This document shows, one piece after another, positions 18,071 to 26,671 of a stretch of DNA of 64,000 bases. The notes below the pieces were generated by a model that worked only from the letters and a program-made list of their open reading frames with translations, was not told the DNA's origin and did not search any database. A program made the position numbers and the translations under genes. Where the stretch lies: contig CAJXRZ010000005.1 of the NCBI GenBank assembly GCA_913060515.1, forward strand, positions 1 to 64,000, written 5' to 3'. Position 1 is the first letter of the stretch. Each line of letters begins with the position of its first letter. Source of the stretch: an uncultured Pseudomonadota bacterium. Its GTDB lineage: Bacteria > Myxococcota_A > UBA796 > CAJQPC01.

Positions 18071-19096
18071 CTAGAGCGCAGACCACTTCACACCGGGGAT
18101 TCCGCTGCCCTTTCCGGGAGGTTGGGCGCCGACCATGTACAAGGCCCTGCGGTTGCGCACCTCGTCCACATTGTCGCCCGTGGGCACCGCCTGGAGGGCC
18201 TCTCCAAAGCCGTGGAAATAGATCGGATGGCTGTAGCCATGGCTCCGCAGCCACTTGGCGATGGCCCGAGCCCGACGCTGGGAGAGCTGACGGTTGCCTG
18301 CTCCATCTCCGACCGTATCGGTGCAGCCCGCGATGTAGAGCTTGACCGGAACGACCTCGCCGTACTTGTCGATGACCTCGTTCAGGTCCTTCAGGGTCTT
18401 CTCAAGCTTGTACTCTTGGTCGGGATCGATGACATCGCTGCCGCTCTCAAAGAGCACGTCGTCATGGGGAATGTCCAGGAACCAAGGCGAGAACTCAAAG
18501 CCCGCCCAAGCGCCGGCGTTCTCTACCTTGACCTCGAGCAAGACCACATCCGAAGGATCTCCAACCCAAGGCAGAGTGATCTCGCCCGGTCCCCCATCCA
18601 CCTGCACAACGCTCTTGTCCAAGAGCTTCTTGTGCGCGCCGTAGGCGGTGATCTCCGCGGTATCCACAGCCTCCGAGACCGAGACGGTCAAGGTGTGTGC
18701 CTCCAAGTCAGCGCTGGCCCGAGAGAGGTCAACGCTGAGGCCGCCTCCGAAGCTGTAGTCGATGGGCAGGTTCTGCTCCAAGACGTAGCCATCGGCGAAG
18801 CGCACCCGCACAAAGCAGTCCGCATGGGTGTGCTTTGGGTTGCGAGGCCACTCGAAGCTCTGGAGCTTTCCACCAGGCAGCCCAGATCGGGTCCTCTCGT
18901 AGTCTTGGCCGCCCACATTGCAGGTGACCAACATCTCATCCACTGCCCTGGAGGGCGTCACGTAGAGGGCAGGCTTCTCTCCGACTTGGGGATTGGGGGT
19001 GTACCCAAACTCCAGGTCTCCGTTGGCCCAAGCCATGCCCGCCCCTCCGAGTCCGAGGACAGTGAGTGCCGCTATTGCGGTCGAGGTACGGGACAT
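18071..19096 (-). CDS. OmpA-family peptidoglycan-binding protein
   Basis: 341 aa with a cleavable signal (about residues 1-25, ending AWANG). The N-terminal 200 residues are beta-rich with two Cys (CNVGG, CFVRV) that may form a disulfide. The C-terminal OmpA domain starts at DDVLFESGSDVIDP and contains the peptidoglycan-binding residues in CTDTVGDGAGNRQLSQRRARAIAKWL. The domain ends with the usual GFGE segment. It probably links the outer envelope to the cell wall. The TGGAG RBS precedes the ATG and it lies 24 bases after leucine dehydrogenase, so the two may be cotranscribed. Confidence 0.9.
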   Translation of the reverse strand: MSRTSTAIAALTVLGLGGAGMAWANGDLEFGYTPNPQVGEKPALYVTPSRAVDEMLVTCNVGGQDYERTRSGLPGGKLQSFEWPRNPKHTHADCFVRVRFADGYVLEQNLPIDYSFGGGLSVDLSRASADLEAHTLTVSVSEAVDTAEITAYGAHKKLLDKSVVQVDGGPGEITLPWVGDPSDVVLLEVKVENAGAWAGFEFSPWFLDIPHDDVLFESGSDVIDPDQEYKLEKTLKDLNEVIDKYGEVVPVKLYIAGCTDTVGDGAGNRQLSQRRARAIAKWLRSHGYSHPIYFHGFGEALQAVPTGDNVDEVRNRRALYMVGAQPPGKGSGIPGVKWSAL

Positions 19097-19120
19097 GTTC
19101 TCTCCAGTGTTCGGGCGGCC

Positions 19121-20191
19121 TTAGCTGCCGATGTGCATGCGCTTGATGCGCGCCACGGTCTCGATGCGCTGCTCTGCGAGCTGGTTGGCGGCCGACATGG
19201 TCGTGATGCCCTGGCCCTTGGCCGCGTTGATGATCTCTTTGACCGTCGAGAAGATGTTGGCCGAATCGTCCATGGCCTTGGCCAGGGGCAGGCCCTTGAG
19301 CTCGCTGTAGACGTTGATCAGGCCGCCGGCGTTGATCACGTAGTCCGGGGCGTAGGCGATCCCCTTCTCCATCAGCGCCTCGCCGTCGCGCTTCTCCTCG
19401 TTGAGCACGTTGTTGGCGCCACCGGCGATGATGGGAGCCCGCAGCTTGGGGATGGTGCGCTCGTTGATGATGCCGCCGATGGCGCAGGGAGCCAGCACGT
19501 CGACCTCCAAGCCAAAGTACTCATCTCCTTCAACAGCTCGGCCGCCAAACTCTTCCAAGCAACGTGCAACGCGTGCACCGTTGATGTCGGTGTAGATGAG
19601 CTCAGCGCCCACTTCGTGCAGGTACTTGGCCAGGTAGTAGCCCACGTTTCCACAGCCCTGGATTGCGACCTTTTTGCCCTCCATGTTGGGGCTGCCAAAG
19701 ACCACCTCGGCGGTGGCACGGATCCCGTGGAACACACCCCAAGCGGTCACTGGGGAGGGATCGCCGCTGCCGCCCGTGGCCTTGCCGCGGCCTGTGACCC
19801 AACGGGTCTCGCGGGAGATGTTGTTCATGTCTTCGACGTTGGTGTTCATGTCCTCGGCGGTGATGTACCGGCCGCCCAGGGACTCCACAGCGCGACCGAA
19901 GGCGCGGAAGAGGCCTTCGCTCTTGATGCCGGGATCGCCGATGATGACGGCCTTTCCGCCACCCAGATCAAGGCCGGCAATCGCCGCCTTGTAGGTCATG
20001 CCCCGAGAGAGGCGCAGCACGTCGCGCAGCGCTTCGGCTTCCGAGCCGTAGGGGTAGAGGCGGCAGCCACCCAGGGCCGGGCCCAAGGTGGTGTCGTGGA
20101 TGCCAATGATCGCGCGGAGACCCACGTCGTCGTTGCGGGTGAACACGACTTGCTCGTGTCCGAGGGCTGCCATCTGCTCAAAGGGGTCCAT
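19121..20191 (-). CDS. Leucine dehydrogenase (Glu/Leu/Phe/Val dehydrogenase family)
   Basis: 356-aa cytoplasmic enzyme. It catalyses NAD-dependent reversible oxidative deamination of branched-chain amino acids to 2-keto acids and ammonia. Substrate-side motifs are GPALGGCRLYPY and the catalytic Lys in LDLGGGKAVI. The Rossmann domain follows with VAIQGCGNVGYYLAKYL and ADVLAPCAIGGIINE-type sequence. The length and the short N-terminus fit leucine dehydrogenase rather than hexameric glutamate dehydrogenase. A TAGGAG RBS is 8 bases from the ATG. It could feed branched-chain keto acids to fatty acid priming or degradation. Confidence 0.92.
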   Translation of the reverse strand: MDPFEQMAALGHEQVVFTRNDDVGLRAIIGIHDTTLGPALGGCRLYPYGSEAEALRDVLRLSRGMTYKAAIAGLDLGGGKAVIIGDPGIKSEGLFRAFGRAVESLGGRYITAEDMNTNVEDMNNISRETRWVTGRGKATGGSGDPSPVTAWGVFHGIRATAEVVFGSPNMEGKKVAIQGCGNVGYYLAKYLHEVGAELIYTDINGARVARCLEEFGGRAVEGDEYFGLEVDVLAPCAIGGIINERTIPKLRAPIIAGGANNVLNEEKRDGEALMEKGIAYAPDYVINAGGLINVYSELKGLPLAKAMDDSANIFSTVKEIINAAKGQGITTMSAANQLAEQRIETVARIKRMHIGS

Positions 20192-20296
20192 GCACCACTC
20201 CTACCGGTAGTTGCACGAGGCTTATCACAGGCGTCAAAGGGGCCCCGCTCCCGGTCCTGTCAACCCATTGTCAGGAGCGCCTGTAGCCAAGGGATG

Positions 20297-21736
20297 TCAG
20301 CCTTCGACGGTCTGACTTCCCTCGGGGCGAACGACCTTGTAGCGCTTGAGTAGCTTCCGAAAGTTGGGCCGCTGCATGCCGGCGCGATCCGCCGCGCGCG
20401 TGACGTTGCCGCCCGTCTCGGCCAGGAGCGTCTCCAGGTACTGCTTGGAGAAAGTGTCCAAGACCGCCTCCTTGGCATCCCGGTAGCTCATGGACATCAG
20501 CTCTGGACTTGGACCCGTGCTCTGGCTGCTTGAGGACATCACAGCGCCGGCTGCGGGCGCCCTGGGGCCATCGCCGAGTTGCAGGTCTGTGGCCAGGATG
20601 CTCTCCCCCTTGCAGAGGACGAAGGCCCGGGTCAGCGCTGCGCGAAGCTCCCGCACGTTGTTCTTGCTCCAGGAGTAGGCCGCCAAGCTGTTCATGGCGC
20701 TGCTGTCGATCTGCACTTCGCGCTCGTACTCGGCGTTGAGCTCCTTGATGAAGAAGTAGGCCAGCAGTGGGATGTCCTCCAAGCGCTCCCGCAGAGGCGG
20801 AATTGCGACTTCCATCACCTTGATGCGGAAGTAGAGATCCTCCCGGAAGCGCCCGTCCCTGACCCCCTGGGGAAGATCCTGGTGGGTGGCGGCGACCACG
20901 CGGGTGTTGATCTTGATCGGTGTGTTGCTGCCCAGGCGCGTGATCTCTTTCTGTTGCAGAACGCGTAGGAGCTTGGCCTGCATGCTCAGAGGCATGTCTC
21001 CGATCTCATCCAAGAAGAGGGTGCCATCAGAGGCCTCCTCAAAGAGTCCAATGCGTCGCCGGTCAGCGCCCGTGAAGGCCCCTCGCTCCGCCCCAAAGAG
21101 CGTGCTCTCCAGAAGCTGCTCTGGGATCGCCGCGCAGTTGATCGCCAAGAAGCGTTCATTGCGGCGCTTGGAGGAATCATGGATGGCCTGGGCCACGACC
21201 TCCTTGCCCGTGCCCGAAGCCCCTGTGATCAGGACTGGGAAAGGAAAGTCGCCCATCTCGGTGATCAGGCGCTTGAGCTCTTGCATCGGCCGGCTGTTGC
21301 CGACCAAGCGGTCCAAGCCGCTCGTACCTTTGCGGAGGCGCTCATTCTCCTGCTTGAGCTGCCGGATCTCCACGGCCTTGCGCAGGACCTGGAAGAAGCG
21401 ATCGAAATCGACGATCGGCTTCTCGAAGTAGTCCGTCGCCCCGGCTTGAAGGCAATCAAAGGCCTTGGCGGCGCTTCCTGTGGCCGTCAGTACGATGCAT
21501 TGCGTTCCAGGCGAGGCCACCTGCATGCGCCGGATGACCTCCTCGCCGTAGATGTCGGGCAACTGCAGGTCCACGATGGCCAGATCTGGGCGCGTCTCTT
21601 CGGCCAGCTCCAAGCCGCCCTGGCCGGTCATCGCGCCGGCCACGGTGTAGCCCTGTCTGCGAATCAGGCGAGTGAGCGCCTTGAGGTTCGCCTCCTCGTC
21701 TTCAATGAGCAGTACTGTGGGTGCGCGAGGCTGCAC
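20297..21736 (-). CDS. NtrC-family sigma-54-dependent response regulator
   Basis: 479 aa from the GTG at 21736. The receiver domain (about 8-125) has the phosphoacceptor Asp56 in IVDLQLPD and a Lys in YFEKP. A linker coiled coil (LKQENERLRKG) leads to the AAA+ domain with Walker A GASGTGKE, the sigma-54 contact loop GAFTGA (about 218-223) and Walker B TLFLDEIGD. A Fis-type HTH ends the protein (GGNVTRAADRAGMQRPNFRKLL). It activates sigma-54 promoters after phosphorylation. The GTG has AGGAGG seven bases upstream. An ATG at 21808 would add 24 unrelated residues and abut the divergent gene's start with no promoter space. No partner kinase is in the window. Confidence 0.93.
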   Translation of the reverse strand: MQPRAPTVLLIEDEEANLKALTRLIRRQGYTVAGAMTGQGGLELAEETRPDLAIVDLQLPDIYGEEVIRRMQVASPGTQCIVLTATGSAAKAFDCLQAGATDYFEKPIVDFDRFFQVLRKAVEIRQLKQENERLRKGTSGLDRLVGNSRPMQELKRLITEMGDFPFPVLITGASGTGKEVVAQAIHDSSKRRNERFLAINCAAIPEQLLESTLFGAERGAFTGADRRRIGLFEEASDGTLFLDEIGDMPLSMQAKLLRVLQQKEITRLGSNTPIKINTRVVAATHQDLPQGVRDGRFREDLYFRIKVMEVAIPPLRERLEDIPLLAYFFIKELNAEYEREVQIDSSAMNSLAAYSWSKNNVRELRAALTRAFVLCKGESILATDLQLGDGPRAPAAGAVMSSSSQSTGPSPELMSMSYRDAKEAVLDTFSKQYLETLLAETGGNVTRAADRAGMQRPNFRKLLKRYKVVRPEGSQTVEG

Positions 21737-21743
21737 CTCGGTG

Positions 21744-21749
21744 CCTCCT
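21744..21749 (-). promoter_or_regulatory. Shine-Dalgarno that decides the NtrC-type start
   Basis: On the minus strand this reads AGGAGG, 7 bases before the GTG at 21736. That places translation 72 bases inside the longest open frame and leaves room for divergent promoters toward the gene starting at 21809. Confidence 0.6.
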
Positions 21750-21808
21750 GGGCCGTGGAGTATGCTCTCGGTCGACTGAGCTCCCTGGGAACTTGAGGCC
21801 TTTTGCAT

Positions 21809-22861
21809 ATGGACGAGCAGCTCCTTCAGCGATTCCGTGACGGCGACCCTGGCGCTACCGTCCCGCTACGCAACCAGCTTCGCACTCTCGCGGCGCGTGT
21901 GCTGGCTGCACCTCAGTGGGGCATTCAGGATAGCGGAACGCGCGCCGGGCTTGAGAGAGAAGCGGCACAAGCCAGCCTCAGCTCAGGCGCGAACACCGCC
22001 GTAGCCCTGACAGAAGACGTGCTCGCGCAAGCGGGCGCTCAGGGGATCGAGCTGCTTCGGAGTCGGGAACCTGGAACACCCGAGGAGCATCCGGCCGCCC
22101 TGGAGCTGGCACGGGTCGGCACGCAGACGGCCTCGGCCGTTCAAATGGCACGCGTGGAAGCGCATACCCAGGCCTGCCCGAAGTGCAGTCAGCACTTGGA
22201 CATCCTCAAGAACGCACTGCGCGTCGCGACCACGGCCCAGCGGGCCCCTGCACAGCCTGCTCCAGTCAGGCCTCGAGCCAAGGCTCCTCGTCCCAAGAGC
22301 GCCCGCAGAAAGGACGGGCCCAGCAAGCCCGTCAAGCCCAAGCAGGCTGCGGGCAGCAAGAGCGGCGGGATCCCATGGCTGGCCGTTCTGGCCGGAGTTG
22401 CGGTCGTCGCTGGCATCGTCTGGCGTCTGCAACCAAGTGACGAGCAGAAGGTTTGGGCCCGCGCTGAGCTGCTGCCAGATGAGCTGCCACCATCGGCCCG
22501 CGCTGCGCTCTACAGCGGACCAGCCAAGCGGGCCATCTCTCAGCTCGCCGACGGAAACTGCAGAGAATCCGCGACCACTCTGCATCTCCAGGCGAAGGGC
22601 AGCGGAGATCCCTACCTGCACTGGTACGAGGGGGTGGCATGGGTCTGTGCGCGGGACGGCTCCAAGGCCTTGGAGGCTCTGGACCAGGTCACAGCCGCAG
22701 AGGAGGAGTTGCCGTGGGGCTACGACTGGTGGCGGGCTCAGGCCCTCGTGTTGGACGGCCAGAGCGCCCAAGCCTTGGTGCTCCTGGATGACTTGGCGGC
22801 CTCCAAGCATGCGCGCGCAGGCGACGCTTCAGCCTTGGCCTCCCGTCTCCGAGCCCAGTAG
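21809..22861 (+). CDS. Single-pass membrane protein with sigma-like N-terminus and anti-sigma zinc motif
   Basis: 350 aa. The N-terminus MDEQLLQRFRDGDPGATVPLRNQL reads like the opening of ECF sigma region 2. Near residue 119 an anti-sigma zinc motif H-x3-C-x2-C appears (His119, Cys123, Cys126; HTQACPKCSQHL). A basic Pro/Ala/Lys linker (about 140-185) leads to one TM helix, IPWLAVLAGVAVVAGIVW (about 190-208). The extracytoplasmic part is TPR-like (HWYEGVAWVCARDGSKALEALD). This suggests a membrane-bound regulator that senses the envelope. Its start codon abuts an alternative start of the divergent NtrC-type gene (CATATG). No free ECF sigma gene is next to it. Confidence 0.7.
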   Translation: MDEQLLQRFRDGDPGATVPLRNQLRTLAARVLAAPQWGIQDSGTRAGLEREAAQASLSSGANTAVALTEDVLAQAGAQGIELLRSREPGTPEEHPAALELARVGTQTASAVQMARVEAHTQACPKCSQHLDILKNALRVATTAQRAPAQPAPVRPRAKAPRPKSARRKDGPSKPVKPKQAAGSKSGGIPWLAVLAGVAVVAGIVWRLQPSDEQKVWARAELLPDELPPSARAALYSGPAKRAISQLADGNCRESATTLHLQAKGSGDPYLHWYEGVAWVCARDGSKALEALDQVTAAEEELPWGYDWWRAQALVLDGQSAQALVLLDDLAASKHARAGDASALASRLRAQ

Positions 22862-22877
22862 TTCCGGCGGGTGAGCC

Positions 22878-23774
22878 TCAGTCTTGAACCGGGTATAGGG
22901 CGGGAAAGCCTGGGCGCCGCAGATAGGTGTCAAAGAAGCCATCGCAGCGCGCATCCATGCTGCAGAAGCGGCAGCTCTCCTCTTTGGTGAATGAGACCAC
23001 CTGAGGAAAGAAAAGCACGGCCTTGTCCAGCTGATGGTCTGCGTCCACGTACCAACGGTTCGAGCTGCGGTGGATGTACTGGGCCAGCTCTCCCAGGTAG
23101 CAGCCCGGCAGCCCCTTGATGCTGATGCTCAAACCGCCACGCTCCAGCTCAAGCACCGCAGCGCGCAGGGCTTCCAAGGTGCGGCCAAGAGGCGCGGGGT
23201 CCGGAGAGCTGTTCCCGTCGATCGGAAATGGGTAGCTCAAGGCTGCGCGTGTCGCTCCGGAGCTGGCGATGGCACGGGCCGCGTGCTCCAGAGCTGGCAG
23301 TGCAGTCGGTGAGAGAAGGGTGTTGGCCACCACCTCGATGCCGGCGCTGCGTGCGCTGCGAATTACCCGCTCAGCGCTCACAAGCGCGGTCCCGGCAGCG
23401 CCTGGCTGGACTGGAACAACGACGGCGTCGACAAGGCCTTTGAAGCGGTGGGGATCAAAGCCTTCCAGATCCTCGCTGCCGAGATGCAGCACCACACTCT
23501 GGACGCCCCATGCTCGTGCTTGGGTCAACAGCTCGGGGCTCTGGGGCCGGTTGGCCACGCCCACACCGGAGAGCACCAACTTGGTGCAGGGGCGGCTTCG
23601 GGGGCCGGCCATGTCCACTGAGAAGTAGCGCAGGTTGGCCAACAACTCTCTCTGGGTCATGGACCGCGTTGGCACGGGGGCGCCGGCACGGATGCGACCG
23701 GGATATGCACGTTGCACGCGGATCTGGACCATCACTGGTCGCTCAACAGCGCCCTCAGGGGTCCAGGTAATCAT
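22878..23774 (-). CDS. Radical-SAM-like protein without the CxxxCxxC cluster motif
   Basis: 298 aa. The overall pattern is that of a radical SAM/SPASM enzyme. A first strand VMVQIRVQRAY stands where CxxxCxxC should follow. Then come TQRELLANLRYF, a KLVLSGVGVA segment in place of the GGEP loop, and successive alpha/beta units. The C-terminus CYLGEL...CRFCSMDARCDGFF resembles the SPASM/auxiliary Cys region. The three cluster Cys of the core are absent (AYPGRIRAGA at that place), so SAM cleavage is not expected. It may be a scaffold or peptide-binding relative. It is convergent with the ZAS gene and divergent from the FG-GAP lipoprotein. Confidence 0.7.
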   Translation of the reverse strand: MITWTPEGAVERPVMVQIRVQRAYPGRIRAGAPVPTRSMTQRELLANLRYFSVDMAGPRSRPCTKLVLSGVGVANRPQSPELLTQARAWGVQSVVLHLGSEDLEGFDPHRFKGLVDAVVVPVQPGAAGTALVSAERVIRSARSAGIEVVANTLLSPTALPALEHAARAIASSGATRAALSYPFPIDGNSSPDPAPLGRTLEALRAAVLELERGGLSISIKGLPGCYLGELAQYIHRSSNRWYVDADHQLDKAVLFFPQVVSFTKEESCRFCSMDARCDGFFDTYLRRPGFPALYPVQD

Positions 23775-23851
23775 GGCTGCTCCTCTCGCAGGGGCGCGGC
23801 CTAACCGGCCAGAACTTGGCCGGGTATGGTGTCAGAGAAGGAGAGCGAGCG

Positions 23852-26665
23852 ATGTTGCTGCTGCTGATCAGCATGGGATGCCAGGTTTCCTGGCAAGCCG
23901 CCCCTGGGGCCCTGGTCCAAGGTCAGGCGCCCACCCTCAGCGTGAGCTCCCCCGAAAACGGCGCAGAGCTGCTCCTCCACTCTGAGACTCTGCTCCTCGG
24001 AAGCGTCGTCGACGACCAGGAGGGCGTGCGCGTCTTGGTGACCTCGGATGTGGACGGCGATCTTGGGGCTGCAACCGTGCAGGGCCAGGACTGGAGCCTG
24101 CCACTGACTCTCTCCGAGGGTCCTCATGCTCTGAGCATCACCGCCATCGATCCCAGCCAGAACCGCAGCACTCTGGAGTGGTCCCTGGTTCAACTCGGCA
24201 ACCAGCCCCCTACCCCGCCGGAGCTCCGAATCGAGCCCGAGTCCCCGGTCAACGGCGAGCCATTGCAGCTCATCATCGACGTGCCCGCCAGCGACCCAGA
24301 GGGTGGGCAGCTTGTGACCTCCTTGAGCTGGTCTCGAGATGGGCAGGTTCTTGAGCAGTACGCGGACGAAGAGCAGATCCCCCTCGGCGTCGTGGCCTTG
24401 GGAGAGACCTGGATGCTCACCCAGACCATCAGCGACGATGAGTTCACCATCACAGAGAGTGTGAGCGTCAGCGTGGATGGCTCCGGCCCGGTGGTTCAGA
24501 TCACCTTGGACCCGCCAGACCCCACGGCGGCCGACAAGGTCGCGTGCCAGTGGGAGAGCTTCGATCCCGATGGCGATGCCGTCACCTCCGAGAGCGGACG
24601 CTGGTACGTGGACGGAGAGGACGCTGGCAACGCCAACAATGTGCTGGCGGCCCAGCCTGCTGGGACCGAGCTGCGCTGTGAAGTGACAGCGACCTCGACC
24701 GAGGCCACCACGCGCTCGGTTCAGGCTGTCGTGCGGAATGCACCGCCGACCATCGAGAGCGTGGCGCTCAGCGGCGTTCCCGCTCAGGAAGCCGACAGCT
24801 TGGGCTGCACAGCCGAGGGCAGCGATCTGGAGGGAGACAGCTTCCAGATCGATCTGAGCTGGTTTGTGAATGGGGCCGAAGTGGCCACCGGTGAGTTTCT
24901 GGACGGCAGCGACTTTGATCGTGGAAACGAGGTCTGGTGCGTGGCGCAGGCCCAGGACTCTTTTGGAAGCTCCGAGCCTGTCGAGTCCGAGCACACCTTC
25001 ATCTTGAACACCCCGCCCGACAAGCCCGCGATGACCATGAGTCCGGACCCTGCGGTACCGGGTGATCTGCTGACCTGCACCCCTGCCGAGACGCCGAGCG
25101 ACGACGACCCCTTCGACAGCTTGACCCTCACCTATGTCTGGAAGGTCAACAACGTGAATCAAGGTGTCAACGAGACCAGCTTTGACACCACCGGCCTGAG
25201 CGGCGGCGACACCGTCTGGTGCAAGCTCAAGGTGACCGATGGCACGGACCTGGTCTCCGGGGTTGCCGAGCTGGACCTGACCCAGGTCTTGGGCGGCACG
25301 CTGGCCCTCAGCGACGGCGACCTGCAGATCGTGGGCAGCCAGAACAAGGCCGCCTTCGGTCACACGGTGATCAGTCCCGGAGACCTGGACGGAGATGGGG
25401 TGCCCGAGGTCTTGGTCAGCGGCGAGGGCTACAACTCCAACCGTGGCTCGGTGTGGTTCTTTGACGGCGCCTCTTTGACGGCCAGCCAGGACGACACGGA
25501 CGCGGACGCCTGGTGGCGTGGGGCCTCTGGGGCGGAGGCCTTGGGTTCGGACCAGGGCATCGCTGTGGCGGGTGATCCGGACAACGACGGGGTTCCGGAC
25601 CTGCTGATGGCTTCACCCCTCGCTGACGGCGATGGAACCGAGCGCGGCGTTGTGTACCTGCTCTCCGGAGCGGAGGCCGGAAGCTGGGGCGATGGCGACG
25701 ACGTAGACGAAGATCACAGCCTGAGCGTCTCGGGCACCACCGACAAGGACCGCCTGGGCTCTGGTCTGGCCGCGATGGACTTGGACGGCGACGGCATCGA
25801 GGACCTCTTGCTCTCAGCCCCCTACGAAGACACCCAGGCCAGCGCAGCGGGAGCGGTCTACGTGTTCTACGGCGGCAGCAGCCTGAGCGGGGACCTGAAC
25901 GCCTCGGACGCCGACCTGACCCTCTTGGGTGCCGCAGCGACTGACCGGATGGGCCTCAACACGCCTCGTGCCCTCGGAGACGTGGACGGCGATGGCCAGG
26001 CGGACTTGATGATCGGCAGCTACAACGCCGACTCATCCGCTGGCGTGGCCTACCTGCTGGACCCCAGCTCCATGGTGGATGGCACCGCTTCTAGCCAGGC
26101 TTTCGCCCAGATTTCGGGTGCCAGTGGAGACAACCTGGGCATCACTGCGGTGTCCTTGGAAGACCTGGACGGCGACGGAGCGGATGAGCTGCTCATCGGC
26201 GGGCGAACGGCCAGCGTGGATGGCAGCAGCGGCGGCGGCGTCTACTTCTGGTTTGGAGATTCAGCACTGAGCGGCACCCTGTCCACCTCGAGCGCAGATG
26301 CAAGCTGGGGCTCGGTCGCAGGAGATGTGCGCTTTGGCTGGGATCTGAGCGTCGGAGACGTGGACGGCGACGGCGTCCAAGACTGGACCAGCGGCGCCTA
26401 CGGGACCGACTCGCCGAACAACTCGGGGACCGCTTGGCTGGTCTCGGGCTCTGGCTATACGGCTTGGACCACGGGCTTGAACGTCGAAGACTCAGCCCGC
26501 GCAGCGGTTCAGGGAGACAGCGGCGGCATGTATGTCGGACGCACACCGGTCATCCTGCCCGACATGAACGGGGATGGGGCCGATGAGTGGATGGTCGCCG
26601 GTGAAGGCGTGGCAAAGGGCAGCACCAAGCGGGCCGGCTACGTCTCGATTTTTTACGGTCCCTGA
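23852..26665 (+). CDS. FG-GAP/integrin-like repeat lipoprotein
   Basis: 937 aa. The ATG at 23852 has AAGGAG 8 bases upstream and gives the very short signal MLLLLISMGC (Cys10); an upstream TTG is weaker. The first half has about four to five Ig/PKD-like beta-sandwich domains with paired Cys (e.g. LRCEVTATS, LGCTAEGSD, VWCVAQAQD, LTCTPAE). The second half (about 500-937) is a seven-bladed-type FG-GAP propeller: repeated DLDGDGVPEVLVSG, DPDNDGVPDLLMAS, DLDGDGIEDLLLSA and similar Ca2+-binding blades. It is a surface protein, probably for adhesion or ligand binding. It ends 6 bases from a convergent gene. Confidence 0.88.
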   Translation: MLLLLISMGCQVSWQAAPGALVQGQAPTLSVSSPENGAELLLHSETLLLGSVVDDQEGVRVLVTSDVDGDLGAATVQGQDWSLPLTLSEGPHALSITAIDPSQNRSTLEWSLVQLGNQPPTPPELRIEPESPVNGEPLQLIIDVPASDPEGGQLVTSLSWSRDGQVLEQYADEEQIPLGVVALGETWMLTQTISDDEFTITESVSVSVDGSGPVVQITLDPPDPTAADKVACQWESFDPDGDAVTSESGRWYVDGEDAGNANNVLAAQPAGTELRCEVTATSTEATTRSVQAVVRNAPPTIESVALSGVPAQEADSLGCTAEGSDLEGDSFQIDLSWFVNGAEVATGEFLDGSDFDRGNEVWCVAQAQDSFGSSEPVESEHTFILNTPPDKPAMTMSPDPAVPGDLLTCTPAETPSDDDPFDSLTLTYVWKVNNVNQGVNETSFDTTGLSGGDTVWCKLKVTDGTDLVSGVAELDLTQVLGGTLALSDGDLQIVGSQNKAAFGHTVISPGDLDGDGVPEVLVSGEGYNSNRGSVWFFDGASLTASQDDTDADAWWRGASGAEALGSDQGIAVAGDPDNDGVPDLLMASPLADGDGTERGVVYLLSGAEAGSWGDGDDVDEDHSLSVSGTTDKDRLGSGLAAMDLDGDGIEDLLLSAPYEDTQASAAGAVYVFYGGSSLSGDLNASDADLTLLGAAATDRMGLNTPRALGDVDGDGQADLMIGSYNADSSAGVAYLLDPSSMVDGTASSQAFAQISGASGDNLGITAVSLEDLDGDGADELLIGGRTASVDGSSGGGVYFWFGDSALSGTLSTSSADASWGSVAGDVRFGWDLSVGDVDGDGVQDWTSGAYGTDSPNNSGTAWLVSGSGYTAWTTGLNVEDSARAAVQGDSGGMYVGRTPVILPDMNGDGADEWMVAGEGVAKGSTKRAGYVSIFYGP

Positions 26666-26671
26666 GGGGCG

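Noticed and set aside
18122-20353. A 743-codon open frame on the plus strand
   Set aside because: It lies antisense to the OmpA-family and leucine dehydrogenase genes, whose motifs are clear; the product is a His/Val/Gly-rich shadow typical of high-GC DNA.
20297-21736. Sigma-54 promoters that the NtrC-type regulator could act on
   Set aside because: No TGGCAC-N5-TTGC(A/T) match was noticed in the window; a computed scan would be needed to be sure.
23801-25363. A 520-codon open frame on the minus strand
   Set aside because: Antisense of the FG-GAP lipoprotein; the plus frame has an RBS, signal and repeats.
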